Source of the DNA: CAIVSN01 sp040383945 | GTDB lineage: Bacteria > Patescibacteriota > Gracilibacteria > BD1-5 > UBA2023 | DNA: 7,603 nt | Assembly (NCBI GenBank): GCA_040383945.1 | Contig: JBEICN010000043.1 | Span: forward strand, 1 to 7,603 | Reading direction: 5' to 3' | Part shown: positions 1 to 7,603 of the stretch, piece by piece | Position numbering within the stretch: the first letter of the stretch is position 1 | How the letters are laid out: the number at the start of each line of letters is the position of its first letter | Notes under the pieces: model-generated | Databases searched by the model: none | Seen by the model: only the letters and a program-made list of their open reading frames with translations | What the model was told of the DNA's origin: nothing | Made by a program: the position numbers and the translations under genes

Positions 1-3000
1 TCAAACACCGTAAATGCTTCTGGCAGTATTGTAAGTACGGAAAATTGTAAAATTAGGATTGATTCTAACTCAAATCCCACATGGAACGGTTCAACAGTAA
101 CCGATCTCTGATGGAAAATCCTCACCAAATCTACCTTCAGACATTTTAGTTTCGGAGGAACACAGTCGAATATTATCAACACAGACTTGGGAATTCCTGA
201 CAGCCATGAGCCTCAAGGAAGCTCCTTGTTTAAGTTCAGTAACAATGGAAGTTTGTTCGGTGGAACGATAGATATCGGTGGCATGTCAAATGATAATATA
301 GAAAAGGTAAACGGCGCTCTAGATACACTCGTTCAATGACTTGGGTGCTGATTTTGATGAGGAAGTTGTCTATCTTTACCGCTCAATTGGGCACCGCTTG
401 CTCCAGGTTCAGCTCCAGTAGTCATGGGGCATCCGATTGGGGGACTCAGTCCTTCGACCGGATACCCAGTATTTAGCCTACTGACGGGAGTTCAGAGGAA
501 ATGTGGAAAGTTCCCCTGCTGTATTCCAACGGTCTTCCCAGCATCCCAACGCGCCTATATTCCTGGACCATTCTGTGGATCTTCGAGTGCCGGTGGATCG
601 CTTGGAACCTGGGCGCCTACGAACACCTTTCGATTCTATATCACTCCTACCATTACGGGAGCCGTGGGGGTTGCAGCATGTTTTTGAGGGACTTCTGCTG
701 TATCGGGAAGAGTCCCACCTCAAGGAGTTTCTCCATTGGTACCAGGAGGAAATTGTATTGTTGCCGCCAAACCACTACTTGGCTGTAAAGATGATGGCTC
801 TGACGGTAATTTCCAAGATTTGGGGAGTAGTGACAACGGAACCATTAATGCAGGCTCTTGTAAGAATAAAGATTCCACAGCCACGCTTTCAGAGTCCGAC
901 CGGGCCTTGATCAAGTCCTACGTTTCTGGAAACAGCTCGTTCGCCAAAGATATTATAGCAAATGCGAATGGAAGAGGCACATTCCAACTCCCACGATCAC
1001 CTCTTCTGACCATGGGGCTCGGAGGCGGAGCTGGAGGATACGAAATCAACATCAATGCTTCCGATATAAAAAATTTCGATATTGGAAAAATAGAAAAGAT
1101 CAAAAACGAGAGAGTGTCAGCATTTCCTGATTTCATCATGGACTGGGTAAATCGACAATTGGAAGAAGTGTCCAATAAACTCACGAGTCTCCCCACACTC
1201 TATATTATAAAACCGGAGTTCCGAGGTGCTATCGACACTGGATGGAGTGGGTTTACTGATAGACTAGAACAAAATTATGCAACCGGGAAGCAAAATGGTA
1301 GCCCGGTACTTGGTAATGAAAATGTAGGGCGAAGCATATCTGGAGTAAAGTCTGCATATGAATTCATGTCTCGACTTCCCCTCATACGTTTTGAAAAAAC
1401 TACTCTGGATATTACCTATCCTGACATTGGGAGAGAGGACCTTGAAAAGGGACTGACCGAACTCAAAAATACAAAATCTCAGTGGGAAAAAGAAATAGCA
1501 AGCAAAAAAGCTCTCTACGAAAAAACTGCCACAAAGGAGGGGCTAGATTCGAGTGTTATCGTGCGCGCGGAAGGTCTAGTATGAAGCATTGATCAAAACA
1601 TCAGAACCGTTGAGGAGTACAAAAAATTCCCAGAAAAGCTTTCCAAATACCTGACCTGGAAAGAGCGTTATGCCACACAACTGCTTTGTAACATAACAGC
1701 AATTCAAGGAGTGCTTGATGACTTTATCACGAGAAATACTATTCGATTCAAAGCATGGATAGAATTCTACGAACTCATCAAAAATATTCTTAAGGGTTGG
1801 CAACTGATCCCGAGTCTTTTCTATGCTCATGAGGCAGAATGTGGAGTATGTCGAAATGAACGACACGATGCCAAACATTTCATGTTCAAGCTTATCAAAG
1901 CCGTGATTCCACCTTTCCCAATTATCAAATTCCCAAAATGGCCAGATATTATTTTGGACCTACACAATGTGCGTCTTGGTATTCGGATCGCTATGCCGGA
2001 ATTCGTTTTTCGGCCTACTCCGATCGTATTGCCAAAATTCCCAAGACTTGGACTTCCTGGTACGCCTACTCTTGGAATAGGACTGCCGAGCATTCCAACG
2101 CTTCCAAATTTGCCACCACTGCCAAATTTACCAGACATTCCAACGCTTCCGGTTATTAATCTCCCTGAGCTACCCCCACCACCTACGGTTCCAAAACTTT
2201 TTGGCACGATAAAATTCACCCTAAATATTCTCAAAATTGTTGCAAAAGTACTCTGCATCATGCGAACTAATCCATTTGTTCCTGAGTGGAGAGCGGGAGA
2301 TCAAATTGCCCAAATTACGGAACGCCAAGGAAAATTGAAAATCGACTTCTTAAATATCGAATTTCCTCAATTCAATGCGAGCTTCGTGGATGCTATCAAA
2401 GTTACCACTTTCGTAAATTTTGAGTTCCAAGTGGAATTCCTTCTAGAAATGGCAAAGGCCACCTTTGAGCCCATAAATTCCTTTAGTTCCAATCTCTCGA
2501 ACCTCATACCAAATGCCACTCAATGAATTATTCCAGGCGATATTAATCTAAAAAAATTAAATCCAGGTAATAAAGAAATCAACATTGAAGGGCCGACTGG
2601 CATGAATTCAGAAAGTCAATTCGTCAAACCATATGCTCAAGCTTTGGCAAAAGCCTTCGTGGCAACCATTTCTCAAGGTCAAAAGTTTGCAAACGAGCGA
2701 GCGGCATACCAAGATATCCGAGATTACCTCACAAACGAGCTCGCTCATGTGCATGCTTCGCCAGGAACTCCAGGATTCGCCATTTTAGAAGAAATGCGAG
2801 AATGACTTCGAGTGCGATGAGATGCAGAATCTCAAGAACTGGCACAAACACTACGTGCGGAAAATAACGAAAAATTTGAACTTGCCCACCGTTTCGTAAA
2901 ATCTGAAATCCACGAAACTACCGAGCTACAAGCCGAGCTCGGACTCGTGCAAACAGGTGACATGGAACTTTCTGAGATTTTTGAGCAGCGCGCAAATACG

Positions 3001-5373
3001 GGAAATGCGAACCTTGCGGATACAGGAAATACTCCTTATAGCACAGAAACTCCCCTGCCAGATTTCACCAAATATAACGAACGGGCATTTCAAGCCTACT
3101 CAGAAATGACAGCACCACGCGCTCCAAGTGAGTTAGATAAAATGGGGGAAAATTTGAAGAATAGCATGAATGCGTACACGGCGGAAGTCGAAAAAAATTC
3201 AATAGAAATCGCCGCAAATGAGACAACTGCAGGGAACGGTAATTTGACCGACTATGAATACCGAGGTATCTATACTATGGACAATCAACGCCAGATTCGA
3301 CTATTCGACTATACGGATGAACTTGTAGGAAATGAGCGAGCTATACCAGTGAACCGAATCGGAAACGGAGCTCTTGAATACATATATCAAAGTGGTAATT
3401 GAGTGTATCTCAAAACCCGACTTGGAAATTCCGTTCCAAGACCAGCATCTTGAAGCATTCCAACCTTTACACCTTCAGACCTCATAGACTTGCCTAGCGG
3501 TGAAAGTTTGCGCCCTACAGCTCCGAACCATTTCATGGAAAGATTTGCCGCTTCTGGTGAGATAAACTTCAAATTCCGTCCCGCAGATACAGAATCAGAC
3601 ACCATATTTCGCATGGAGTTCTACGATTACATTGATCGGTTCGATCGACGTATGAGTGGGCAGCGATGGTCAGAAATTACTCCAACCACTCGAGTTTCTT
3701 ATGTGGACTTAGTTCCAGAACTGGTCAATGAAACTGTTACCGATACCAGCATTACTGGATTGGTGCTGCAAAAGCCGTATGCCACCTATCAAAGAGGTCT
3801 CGGAAACGGAACCATAGTATGACCTGGATACCGAACTCTAGGAACTGGAAACACCATACAAATTGCCGGAAACAAATCCATCTATGCTGACGGCGGCGGG
3901 GCTCGTATTCGATACCAAATTCCTGATACTCAATCAGTGTCAAGTGGCAGCTTCATAAGCATACCGAACTCTCGCGAACTCAAGTTTCTTACCACTATGA
4001 ACATAGAGGTGATCAGTGGAAATGTTATTCTTGTTGAAGATATTCCAAATCTTACTCCTCGGCCAATTGATTTGAGAGAGCTTTCTGGAATGCCAGTACT
4101 CGTTGATCAAAAAGTAGAAGTGAGCGTTGCAGGAGCTCGTCTCGACATCGCCTACTACAACAATGCAAATCTTACTATGAACGGGCCAGCTTTTTATGAA
4201 AGTCACGACCTGGGAACCAAATCTGACGAATACGATGTTGCTCTACGACAAGATAACAGTTGGTACTATGCTCAACTGGTAAGCGTATCTCCAAGTGCAC
4301 GAACAAACAGTCGAATAACCCTACTTTCTCCTCAATCCCAAGCCGACAAAGAATCTCCGCTTATACAAATCAGCTGAGGATTCCGTGCTCCTGTATACAT
4401 CGAGCAAGCCATCGATTTACGCGACAAAATTTCCGATGTTTCAGGAATAACTGATGTCTTTATCGATACTGATCTTTCTGTGGACACGGATAATGATGGC
4501 AGAAAAGACAACGATCGCGACTCAGAATCTCCAACAAGTATTTTGCGGCAAGGAGCTTCCAATCTTGAGTGGTTTATCAAAGCGCAAAACCGACTCTTTG
4601 AAAAAGAGATGAAAATTTGGGCATCAGACTCAAATGGAAACCTGGAAGGCAAGGAAACCAAACTCACCATTTATGCCCCAGTACCGAATATTTCTGGACA
4701 ATCTGGCGCTTTAATTCAAGGAAATTTGAACGAAACACTTGCAGGCGAGCCAGTCAGTATCGTAAGATTCCGCAATGGAAAATTAAAAGTCATCTGAGAA
4801 GATGCGCCAACAAAAAATGACGGTGGCTTTAACTCTACCTTTAACACGAGTTCTGGAGGCCTCGTAGTTCGTGGTCCAAACGGAACTGAAATTGCAAAAA
4901 TCAATGAAAAAACTGGAAAGCTTACCTTGAATGGAGGTGATTATGCTATAGGAGTGGTAGGCGCGAATGCTGATGCTCCGACCCGCATTCAAATACTACA
5001 ATCATGACAGGTGGTGTACTCACAATCAGTAGCGCTCGGAAGTGCTGGAAAAATAGAGTCCGTTGACAATCTCAATGACGCATTGATCAAGGCAGCATGA
5101 GGTCTGGGAGTGAAGCTACCAGATCAAGGATGGAATTTGGTAAAAAATCCTAGCACCAGTCCAGTGCTTCCAGGTGGAGTATTTATCACGAATCCTGAAA
5201 AAGTTGCCGTATATGGGATTGCCAAGGACGGAAATATCTACCTCCTAGAACCGAATCTCAAATTGGAATACCGCACGGAGCGTGACTATTTTGTCATCGA
5301 TGTGCGTTCTGGAAATGGTGACTTGGTCGGGACACTTTACTATGTACTTGATTCGGAATATGTCATCAAATAG
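1..5373 (+). CDS. Giant mosaic, probably exported or surface protein (5'-partial, UGA=Gly)
   Basis: I do not recognise a named family. Frame 1 is open from the first base to UAG 5371-5373 (1790 residues, start off the left edge) once 17 UGA codons are read as Gly: 109, 337, 349, 355, 358, 685, 1582, 2524, 2803, 2818, 3400, 3451, 3820, 4375, 4795, 5005 and 5098. Parts seen in order: Ser/Asn/Gly-rich sequence (residues 1-110); a Gly/Cys/Pro-rich part with ten Cys (about 113-290); a charged, probably helical part (about 400-620, coiled-coil-like near 481-514); a Pro-rich linker (665-731); Glu/Ala-rich helical sequence (about 865-1090); then a long beta-like, Cys-free C-terminal part with an Asp-rich loop at 1495-1509. 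I see no obvious membrane helix; any signal peptide would be upstream of the window. The C-terminal part has phrases such as NGALEYIYQSGNGVYLK (near 1120) that recall degenerate VCBS/FG-GAP-type blades, but this is weak. Size, composition and the Asp loop suggest an extracellular protein; adhesion is inference. The end overlaps tsaB by 14 bases. Confidence 0.9.
1993..2193 (+). repeat. Proline-rich (L/I)P-repeat linker inside the giant protein
   Basis: Residues 665-731 contain 22 prolines in 67 residues, mostly as LP, IP, TP and PNLP units, ending in a run of four prolines. At the DNA level CATTCCAACGCTTCC occurs twice, at 2091-2105 and 2136-2150, 45 bases (15 codons) apart, encoding IPTLP both times. 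This indicates local tandem expansion. Such segments usually form stiff, extended spacers between folded parts of surface proteins; that role is inferred here. The Gly/Ser-rich open frame on the opposite strand (1827-2261) is a shadow of this bias. Confidence 0.8.
4462..4527 (+). other. Asp-rich calcium-loop-like motif in the giant protein
   Basis: Residues 1495-1509 read DTDNDGRKDNDRDSE, preceded by IDTD (1488-1491). The DxDxDGxxD spacing matches the calcium-binding loops of thrombospondin type-3 and dockerin/EF-hand-like repeats, with D1495, D1497, D1499 and D1503 as likely ligands and G1500 at the turn. One loop is clear and a second, overlapping one is degenerate. These loops are typical of extracellular proteins, which supports export. 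Calcium binding itself is inferred from the motif. Confidence 0.6.
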
Positions 5374-5983
5374 CCTCTTGATTGCCTCTGTGACGGACCC
5401 CGGTCATTGGTATCTATTCGATGAAAAAAATAAACGAGTTGCCCACCAAAGTTACTCGATACAAGGAAAGGAGTTTGATATGTTTCTCCCAACTCTTGAA
5501 AAATTTCTAGAAGCAAATCAACTCGACATTACCGCGATTGACACGATATTTCTGGTTACGGGACCGGTATCTTTTACTGGATGACGCATTATGACGCTCA
5601 CGCTTGGATCACTCGCTTTGGTATACCCAAAACTCAAACTCGTTGGAATTACGGTATTTGAATACTGGGCATTATCAGGAAATACATTTCCGATGGCGAT
5701 GGAAGCCAATCGTGAAGAACTCGTCATTCAACGAGGGGCAGACACCGAAATAGAAATCGTTTCAAAAAATGATGTATCAACCGTTGACTTCAAAACATGG
5801 TACTACCGAACATGAAATTTTGCGAAATGAGAAATTCTGATACAATTTAACGAAGAAATTCTCACATTACCCCCTGACATACTACGCCGGACTCCTACAC
5901 GCATACTTCATCCACTTTATATCAAAAAGCCGAATATTACCATCTCACCGACTTCTCATGATACCAGTAAAACTGCAAATTAG
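5360..5983 (+). CDS. tsaB: TsaB, tRNA t6A biosynthesis subunit (UGA=Gly)
   Basis: TsaB (YeaZ) is the non-catalytic partner of TsaD. With TsaE and TsaC it makes N6-threonylcarbamoyladenosine at position 37 of ANN-decoding tRNAs in the cytoplasm. The 207-residue product is of normal TsaB length. It has the N-terminal ASKHA-like strand pair LLIASVTDPGHWYLFDE (residues 6-22), the hallmark GPVSFTGGR at 68-76 (family GPGSFTGxR), and a typical family ending near HPLYIKKPNI. Three UGA codons (5582, 5813, 5828) are read as Gly; the first is residue 75, directly after SFTG. The usual DTS motif and the His-Ser before LLP are poorly kept, so the copy is diverged. ATG 5360 is chosen because it begins just before the first strand; it overlaps the giant gene's end by 14 bases, suggesting translational coupling. 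No clear Shine-Dalgarno is seen. The stop is UAG. Confidence 0.88.
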
Positions 5984-6530
5984 TAATTTACGCCCGGGGG
6001 AACGGATAGAATACGTCCTACATCGACATTGGATTACCCTACTCTATACGAGTGGGTACATTTTTATACTCATGATGGTAACCTTACTGGGGATAGTGTT
6101 CCACACGGAACTTTCCATTCTGCTTCCCAGCACACTCTTGACCCTGCTACTCCTGACATTTATCATGTTTTTTACCCTGTTTATCTATGTGTACTGGGTA
6201 GATAATGAACTGGACTTCTATATTATTACAAATGAGCGAATTATCGCAATCGAGCAGCTCTCCTTCCTCAATCGAACCGTTCGTGAGTGTTCATTGGAGC
6301 AGGTTCAGGAAGTGAATGGCTTCGCGCGTGGTCTTTTGGAAAATATTTTGAATTTCTGATGCGTAACCATACGTACCGCTTCGGATATTTCAGAATTCAA
6401 CATGCAAATTGCGCCTGAGCCACTCGAAAACGCTCGCATTATCCTGAATATCATACAAGAGTATAAAGGAACTCACCGAGATCGGATGCGGGAATTTAAT
6501 CGTGAAGGAGCTTCTGTTTCAAAGGTATAA
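5958..6530 (+). CDS. Membrane protein with bacterial PH domain (UGA=Gly)
   Basis: A 190-residue inner-membrane protein of the type common in candidate-phyla bacteria as 'PH domain-containing protein' (bPH2/YdbS-like). The N-terminus has RPGERIEYVLHRHW (12-25), typical of the family. Two hydrophobic helices follow, about 26-48 and 52-80. The PH fold (about 85-175) begins LDFYIITNERII and continues with LEQVQEVNG. UGA 6357 is residue 134 in ILNF-G-CVTIRTAS, where the family has a conserved Gly before the next strand; this is good evidence that UGA means Gly. Without this reading the protein would stop in mid-domain. ATG 5958 lies 26 bases inside the end of tsaB; the stop is UAA. The molecular role of these proteins is not known; some relatives take part in membrane stress responses. 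The charged tail (about 172-190) lies beyond the domain. Confidence 0.88.
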
Positions 6531-6548
6531 TAGAAGCAGAAAAATGTG

Positions 6549-7025
6549 CTACTCGTTTCCCATTTCAATAAATACTGGGCCTCGTTCTATCCATGTTGCC
6601 ATGAGCTTTTTTAGCGCCACTGGCTTATAGGTATCTCAAGAAAGCACTATTTCATCAATGGTATAAAATCCCACCTCAAGGTGTTCATGACCATGCGATG
6701 CACTACTCAAATCTACTGATACAAAGTCAGCAGGATTCTCAATCCAATACCAAAAATCAAACATGCTCGAATCTTCTCGAATCACTTCCTGCGTATAAAC
6801 TAATGGTCAAATTTTCGCTTCAACCCCGAGCTCTTCCATGATTTCTCGAGATAATCATGCTTTGAGAGTTTCTTTTGGATCCAGCGTCCCCCCAGGTAAA
6901 CCAAAAAAACTGGAGCTCATAGGCGCACCATACACCGACGGATCAAATTTACACAAAAATATCTTATCCTCATGCAAGATGACCCCACGAGTTTTTATCA
7001 CACCGATCGGCACTCGTTTTCTCAT
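6549..7025 (-). CDS. NUDIX hydrolase (UGA=Gly)
   Basis: A 158-residue NUDIX family enzyme, hydrolysing a nucleoside diphosphate linked to another group; the substrate cannot be told from sequence. The NUDIX box Gx5Ex7REUxEExGU is complete: G46, E52, R60-E61, E64-E65, G67, V68, with the metal-binding glutamates present. It is preceded by FFGLPGG (40-46), the usual entry to the box. Three UGA codons lie at plus-strand 6855-6857, 6807-6809 and 6636-6638, giving residues 57, 73 and 130. Residue 57 is inside the box (ETLKA-G-LSRE), where families carry Ala or Gly, so Gly fits and Trp would not. Start ATG 7025 opens directly into the first strand (PIGVIKTRGVILHEDKIFL); no Shine-Dalgarno is evident. 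The stop is UAG. It converges with the PH gene, leaving an 18-base gap in which I see no clear terminator. Confidence 0.92.
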
Positions 7026-7047
7026 ATAACAAATGTAAAGCTCTGTT

Positions 7048-7053
7048 AGTATA
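7048..7053 (-). promoter_or_regulatory. Possible -10 element for the NUDIX gene
   Basis: On the minus strand TATACT lies 22 bases before the ATG at 7025, which would give a leader of about 16 bases. No good -35 hexamer is found at the usual distance (TAGGGG is there instead). Its place just past the thioredoxin terminator makes an independent promoter sensible, but the motif alone is weak. Confidence 0.3.
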
Positions 7054-7079
7054 CTTGGTTTTTTTAAAAACCCCTAGAA

Positions 7080-7109
7080 AAAATCCATACCAATTTTGGT
7101 ATGGATTTT
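7080..7109 (-). terminator. Intrinsic terminator of the thioredoxin gene
   Basis: A perfect 13-bp inverted repeat pairs 7080-7092 (AAAATCCATACCA) with 7097-7109, with a 4-base loop. Read on the minus strand, the hairpin is followed by a T run (plus-strand A run from 7078). It starts about 7 bases after the UAG of the thioredoxin gene and lies upstream of the NUDIX promoter region, so it should separate the two minus-strand transcripts. Confidence 0.8.
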
Positions 7110-7115
7110 GCTCAG

Positions 7116-7436
7116 CTATGCGGCATGTTTTGTAATAATACCTTCCAGTTCAGTAACTTCTTTTGTACCAACCATTTTTTCCACCATCTGCCCATCTTTA
7201 AAAAGAATGATGGTGGGAATAGACATAATTCCAAATGTAGATGGAGTTTCATTGTTTTGATCTACGTCCATTTTCATTATTTTAGCTGTACCGGCTACTT
7301 TTTCTGCAAGTTCGTCAAGACGAGGAAGCATGACCTGACAAGGTCCGCACCAAACTGCCCAAAAATCTACTAGGACAAGTCCTTTTGAAATATCAGTGGC
7401 AAATGATGCATCGGTAGTATGTGCTACGAGTGACAT
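7116..7436 (-). CDS. trxA: Thioredoxin
   Basis: A 106-residue classical thioredoxin of full length, a cytoplasmic disulfide reductase. It has the WCGPC active site with C30 and C33, the buried acid D24 in VDFWAVW, P38 after the active-site helix start, the KMDVDQN strand (55-61) and the cis-proline at P74 in MSIPT. The C-terminal strand is IILFKDGQMVEKMVG, as in the family. There is no signal peptide. It is the only gene here with no in-frame UGA; all its glycines are GGN, and it ends in UAG. A divergent promoter region lies upstream and an intrinsic terminator begins about 7 bases after the stop, so it is probably a single-gene transcript. Confidence 0.97.
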   Translation of the reverse strand: MSLVAHTTDASFATDISKGLVLVDFWAVWCGPCQVMLPRLDELAEKVAGTAKIMKMDVDQNNETPSTFGIMSIPTIILFKDGQMVEKMVGTKEVTELEGIITKHAA

Positions 7437-7464
7437 GTGAATACAAGTTAGAAATTAACAACTT

Positions 7465-7492
7465 ATTCTAGGAATTATTTTCAATAATGCAA
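7465..7492 (-). promoter_or_regulatory. Probable thioredoxin promoter
   Basis: On the minus strand, TTGCAT (plus 7487-7492) and TAGAAT (plus 7465-7470) are separated by 16 bases, a reasonable sigma-70-type pair. Transcription would begin near 7458, leaving a leader of about 22 bases before ATG 7436. It is called by eye from the consensus. Confidence 0.45.
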
Positions 7493-7517
7493 CCGTTTTT
7501 CCTCTATCGGTCGTAGC

Positions 7518-7526
7518 TGGTAGAAT
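7518..7526 (+). promoter_or_regulatory. Possible extended -10 promoter for the right-edge gene
   Basis: TGGTAGAAT fits an extended -10 (TGnTATAAT with one mismatch), with no good -35 upstream. It points away from the thioredoxin promoter and shares the same TAGAAT hexamer. Transcription would start near 7533, about 22 bases before ATG 7555. The space between the two divergent promoters holds no other feature that I can see. Confidence 0.4.
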
Positions 7527-7534
7527 ACATTTTG

Positions 7535-7559
7535 TGCATAGATGGAAATTTCCTATGCA
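7535..7559 (+). repeat. Inverted repeat at the start of the right-edge gene
   Basis: TGCATAG (7535-7541) and CTATGCA (7553-7559) form a 7-bp inverted repeat with an 11-base loop. Inside it lies a second palindrome, GGAAATTTCC (7544-7553). It sits just after the proposed transcription start and covers both candidate start codons, so it could be an operator or an mRNA hairpin hiding the start. It may also be chance in a short AT-rich stretch. Confidence 0.4.
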
Positions 7560-7603
7560 TCAGATACGGAAGTTATTAGATCAAAAAAAGAGCAAAGGCA
7601 ACA
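7555..7603 (+). CDS. Start of an unidentified gene (3'-partial)
   Basis: ATG 7555 opens a frame beginning MHQIRKLLDQKKSKGN that runs off the window. An alternative, ATG 7542 in another frame, begins MEISYASDTEVIRSKKEQ and is also open. I prefer 7555 because it lies about 22 bases after the proposed promoter start and follows a weak GGA. About 16 codons are too few to identify a family. Confidence 0.3.
   Translation, partial: MHQIRKLLDQKKSKGN

Noticed and set aside
337..360. UGA as Trp (table 4, Mycoplasma-type)
   Set aside because: It would give five Trp in an eleven-residue stretch, and Trp in the NUDIX box helix and at the PH-domain turn; Gly fits all three.
503..910. Plus-strand frame-2 open frame of 135 codons
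   Set aside because: It overlaps the giant gene in another frame and has no family-like sequence; it is explained by composition.
478..1196. Open frames on the minus strand (478-723, 720-914, 918-1196)
   Set aside because: They are antisense to the giant frame, carry no recognisable family, and have low-complexity content expected of shadows.
1827..2261. Minus-strand Gly/Ser-rich open frame of 144 codons
   Set aside because: It is the antisense image of the proline-rich segment.
1..5373. A decayed region of pseudogene fragments
   Set aside because: All pieces are in one frame, separated only by UGA, with no frameshift and no UAA or UAG until 5371. Decay would give mixed stops and frameshifts.
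6526..6531. Perfect TATAAT as a promoter
   Set aside because: It overlaps the stop codon of the PH gene and would fire into the convergent NUDIX gene; no -35 was seen. It is probably chance.
6510..6537. Short hairpin GCTTCT/AGAAGC at the convergent gene ends
   Set aside because: The stem is only 6 bp with a long loop and no T run on the plus strand; too weak to call a terminator.
1..7025. UGA as selenocysteine
   Set aside because: 24 UGAs spread over four unrelated genes, at non-catalytic and glycine-like positions, do not fit selenocysteine insertion.
7057..7072. GGTTTT/AAAACC inverted repeat upstream of the NUDIX gene
   Set aside because: A 6-bp, mostly A-T stem in a homopolymeric stretch; no support as a terminator or regulatory element.
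7101..7373. Plus-strand open frame of 90 codons
   Set aside because: It lies wholly antisense to the thioredoxin gene, which is unambiguous.

Overview
The window reads coherently only if UGA is a sense codon. Under the standard code, most of it looks like a row of broken fragments. With UGA read as glycine (translation table 25), it resolves into five clean genes carrying 24 in-frame UGA codons. All five end in UAG (four) or UAA (one), never UGA. This code is known from the candidate phyla Gracilibacteria (BD1-5/GN02) and Absconditabacteria (SR1), so the DNA most likely comes from one of these small-genome, host-dependent bacteria. G+C was 40-45% in the three lines I counted, which is not strongly AT-rich. 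I cannot choose between the two phyla from this window.

Layout. Positions 1-5373 (+) are the 3' part of one giant gene, at least 1790 codons long, whose start lies off the left edge. It encodes a mosaic, probably exported or cell-surface protein with these parts: a Gly/Cys-rich N-terminal part, a charged helical part, a proline-rich linker, further helices, and a long cysteine-free C-terminal part with a calcium-loop-like Asp repeat. Overlapping its end by 14 bases is tsaB (5360-5983, +), for t6A tRNA modification. Overlapping tsaB by 26 bases is a two-helix membrane protein with a bacterial PH domain (5958-6530, +). These three look co-transcribed. Eighteen bases further on, a convergent NUDIX hydrolase gene ends (6549-7025, -), and upstream of it lies a thioredoxin gene (7116-7436, -) with a strong intrinsic terminator in the gap. 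The right edge (7437-7603) is a divergent promoter region with the probable start of another + strand gene.

How they fit together. The small genes are housekeeping functions (tRNA modification, nucleotide clean-up or hydrolysis, redox) and serve as internal controls for the code. One UGA lies inside the NUDIX box, at a position usually filled by Ala or Gly. One falls at the conserved glycine of the PH domain, and one directly follows the GPxSFTG motif of TsaB. These controls make the reading of the unfamiliar giant gene trustworthy. Its function remains unknown; a role in surface attachment to a host or prey cell is an inference from size, composition and lineage only.
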